This document shows, in pieces, positions 63,894 to 64,000 of a stretch of 64,000 nucleotides of DNA. The translations under genes were made by a program, and so were the position numbers. Source of the stretch: Protopterus annectens (Eukaryota; Chordata; Ceratodontiformes; Protopteridae); contig NC_056743.1 of NCBI RefSeq assembly GCF_019279795.1, positions 870,285,364 to 870,349,363 of the forward strand, read 5' to 3'. The notes beneath the pieces were generated by a model that saw only the letters and a list, made by a program, of their open reading frames with translations, did no database searches and had not been told where the DNA came from. The first letter of the stretch is position 1; each line of letters opens with the position of its first letter.

Positions 63894-64000
63894 CCCATGC
63901 GTAAGGAATGAACAAGGATTAACAATATCAGATAAAGAAGTTATGTCTTACCATAACGTTCCATCTGTATTGTTGATCCTCGTTCAGTCATTACGACCCT
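63894..64000 (+). repeat. DIRS-E internal complementary region, cut by the window edge
   Basis: Bases 63894-63933 are the reverse complement of the left end (CCCATGCGTAAGGAATGAAC and onward). From about 63934 (AAGAAGTTATGTCTTACCAT) it should mirror the right end outside the window, by analogy with DIRS-B. Confidence 0.85.

Larger units (their letters stand above)
56012..64000 (+). mobile_element. DIRS-E: DIRS element running off the right edge
   Basis: The left end TCTGATATTGTTAATCCTTG at about 56012 is matched by its reverse complement in the internal complementary region at 63894-63933, fixing the boundary. Gag, RT/RNase H/methyltransferase-like and recombinase genes follow in DIRS order. 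The right terminal repeat lies beyond the window. A 1.96-kb TTAA-flanked element splits the recombinase at 61445-63408. Damage is modest. Confidence 0.92.

Overview
This window looks like intergenic and intronic DNA of a large-genome, transposon-rich vertebrate. The base composition is AT-rich, microsatellites are frequent, and a spliced host exon is visible at 45113-45350. The mix of repeats is DIRS-type tyrosine-recombinase retrotransposons, Penelope-like elements (PLEs), RTE, CR1/L2, L1/Tx1 and R4-type LINEs, tRNA-derived SINEs, a hAT and a TTAA-type DNA transposon. This mix suggests an amphibian (caecilian or salamander), a lungfish or a basal ray-finned fish. I cannot name the species. 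No bacterial genes, CRISPR arrays, rRNA or functional tRNA genes were seen.

Layout. 1-7184: a decayed R4/Dong-like LINE (about 1640-4950) cut by (TA)n tracts, then a SINE relic. 7185-15814: an RTE LINE (endonuclease, RT, 3' tail) split by a nearly complete DIRS element, DIRS-A (9047-14669), which has inverted terminal repeats, gag, RT/RNase H/methyltransferase-like, tyrosine recombinase and an internal complementary region. 15815-20400: no genes seen. 20400-23001: a 5'-truncated L1/Tx1-like LINE carrying a tRNA-SINE insertion. 23310-34510: a PLE on the minus strand, broken by an 8.15-kb hAT-like element (24796-32945) with an 8-bp target duplication, followed by a second PLE 3' end on the plus strand that carries another copy of the same SINE. 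34648-45088: two nearly identical direct copies of a 3-kb block (L1 ORF1 remnant, CR1/L2 tail, PLE 3' end) on either side of a 5'-truncated DIRS (DIRS-B, 37633-42117). 45113-45350: a probable host exon. 45681-53326: decayed DIRS relics (DIRS-C and DIRS-D), with a PLE (48295-50319) that has inverted ends inserted in DIRS-C. 56012-64000: DIRS-E, whose recombinase gene is split by a TTAA-flanked element. DIRS-E runs off the right edge.

How the parts fit. Almost every recognisable protein is a retroelement enzyme, and nearly all carry stops or frameshifts. The insertion history can be read from target-site duplications and resumed reading frames. DIRS-A went into the RTE, the hAT into the PLE, the SINE into the L1 and into a PLE, the PLE into DIRS-C, and the TTAA element into DIRS-E. 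The SINE 3' end matches the RTE LINE 3' tail, which suggests that RTE machinery moves the SINE. I did not find a discrete new cellular system. The most unusual structures are the DIRS-flanking duplication, the PLE inverted ends with hammerhead-ribozyme-like motifs, the long hAT, and the unidentified host exon.
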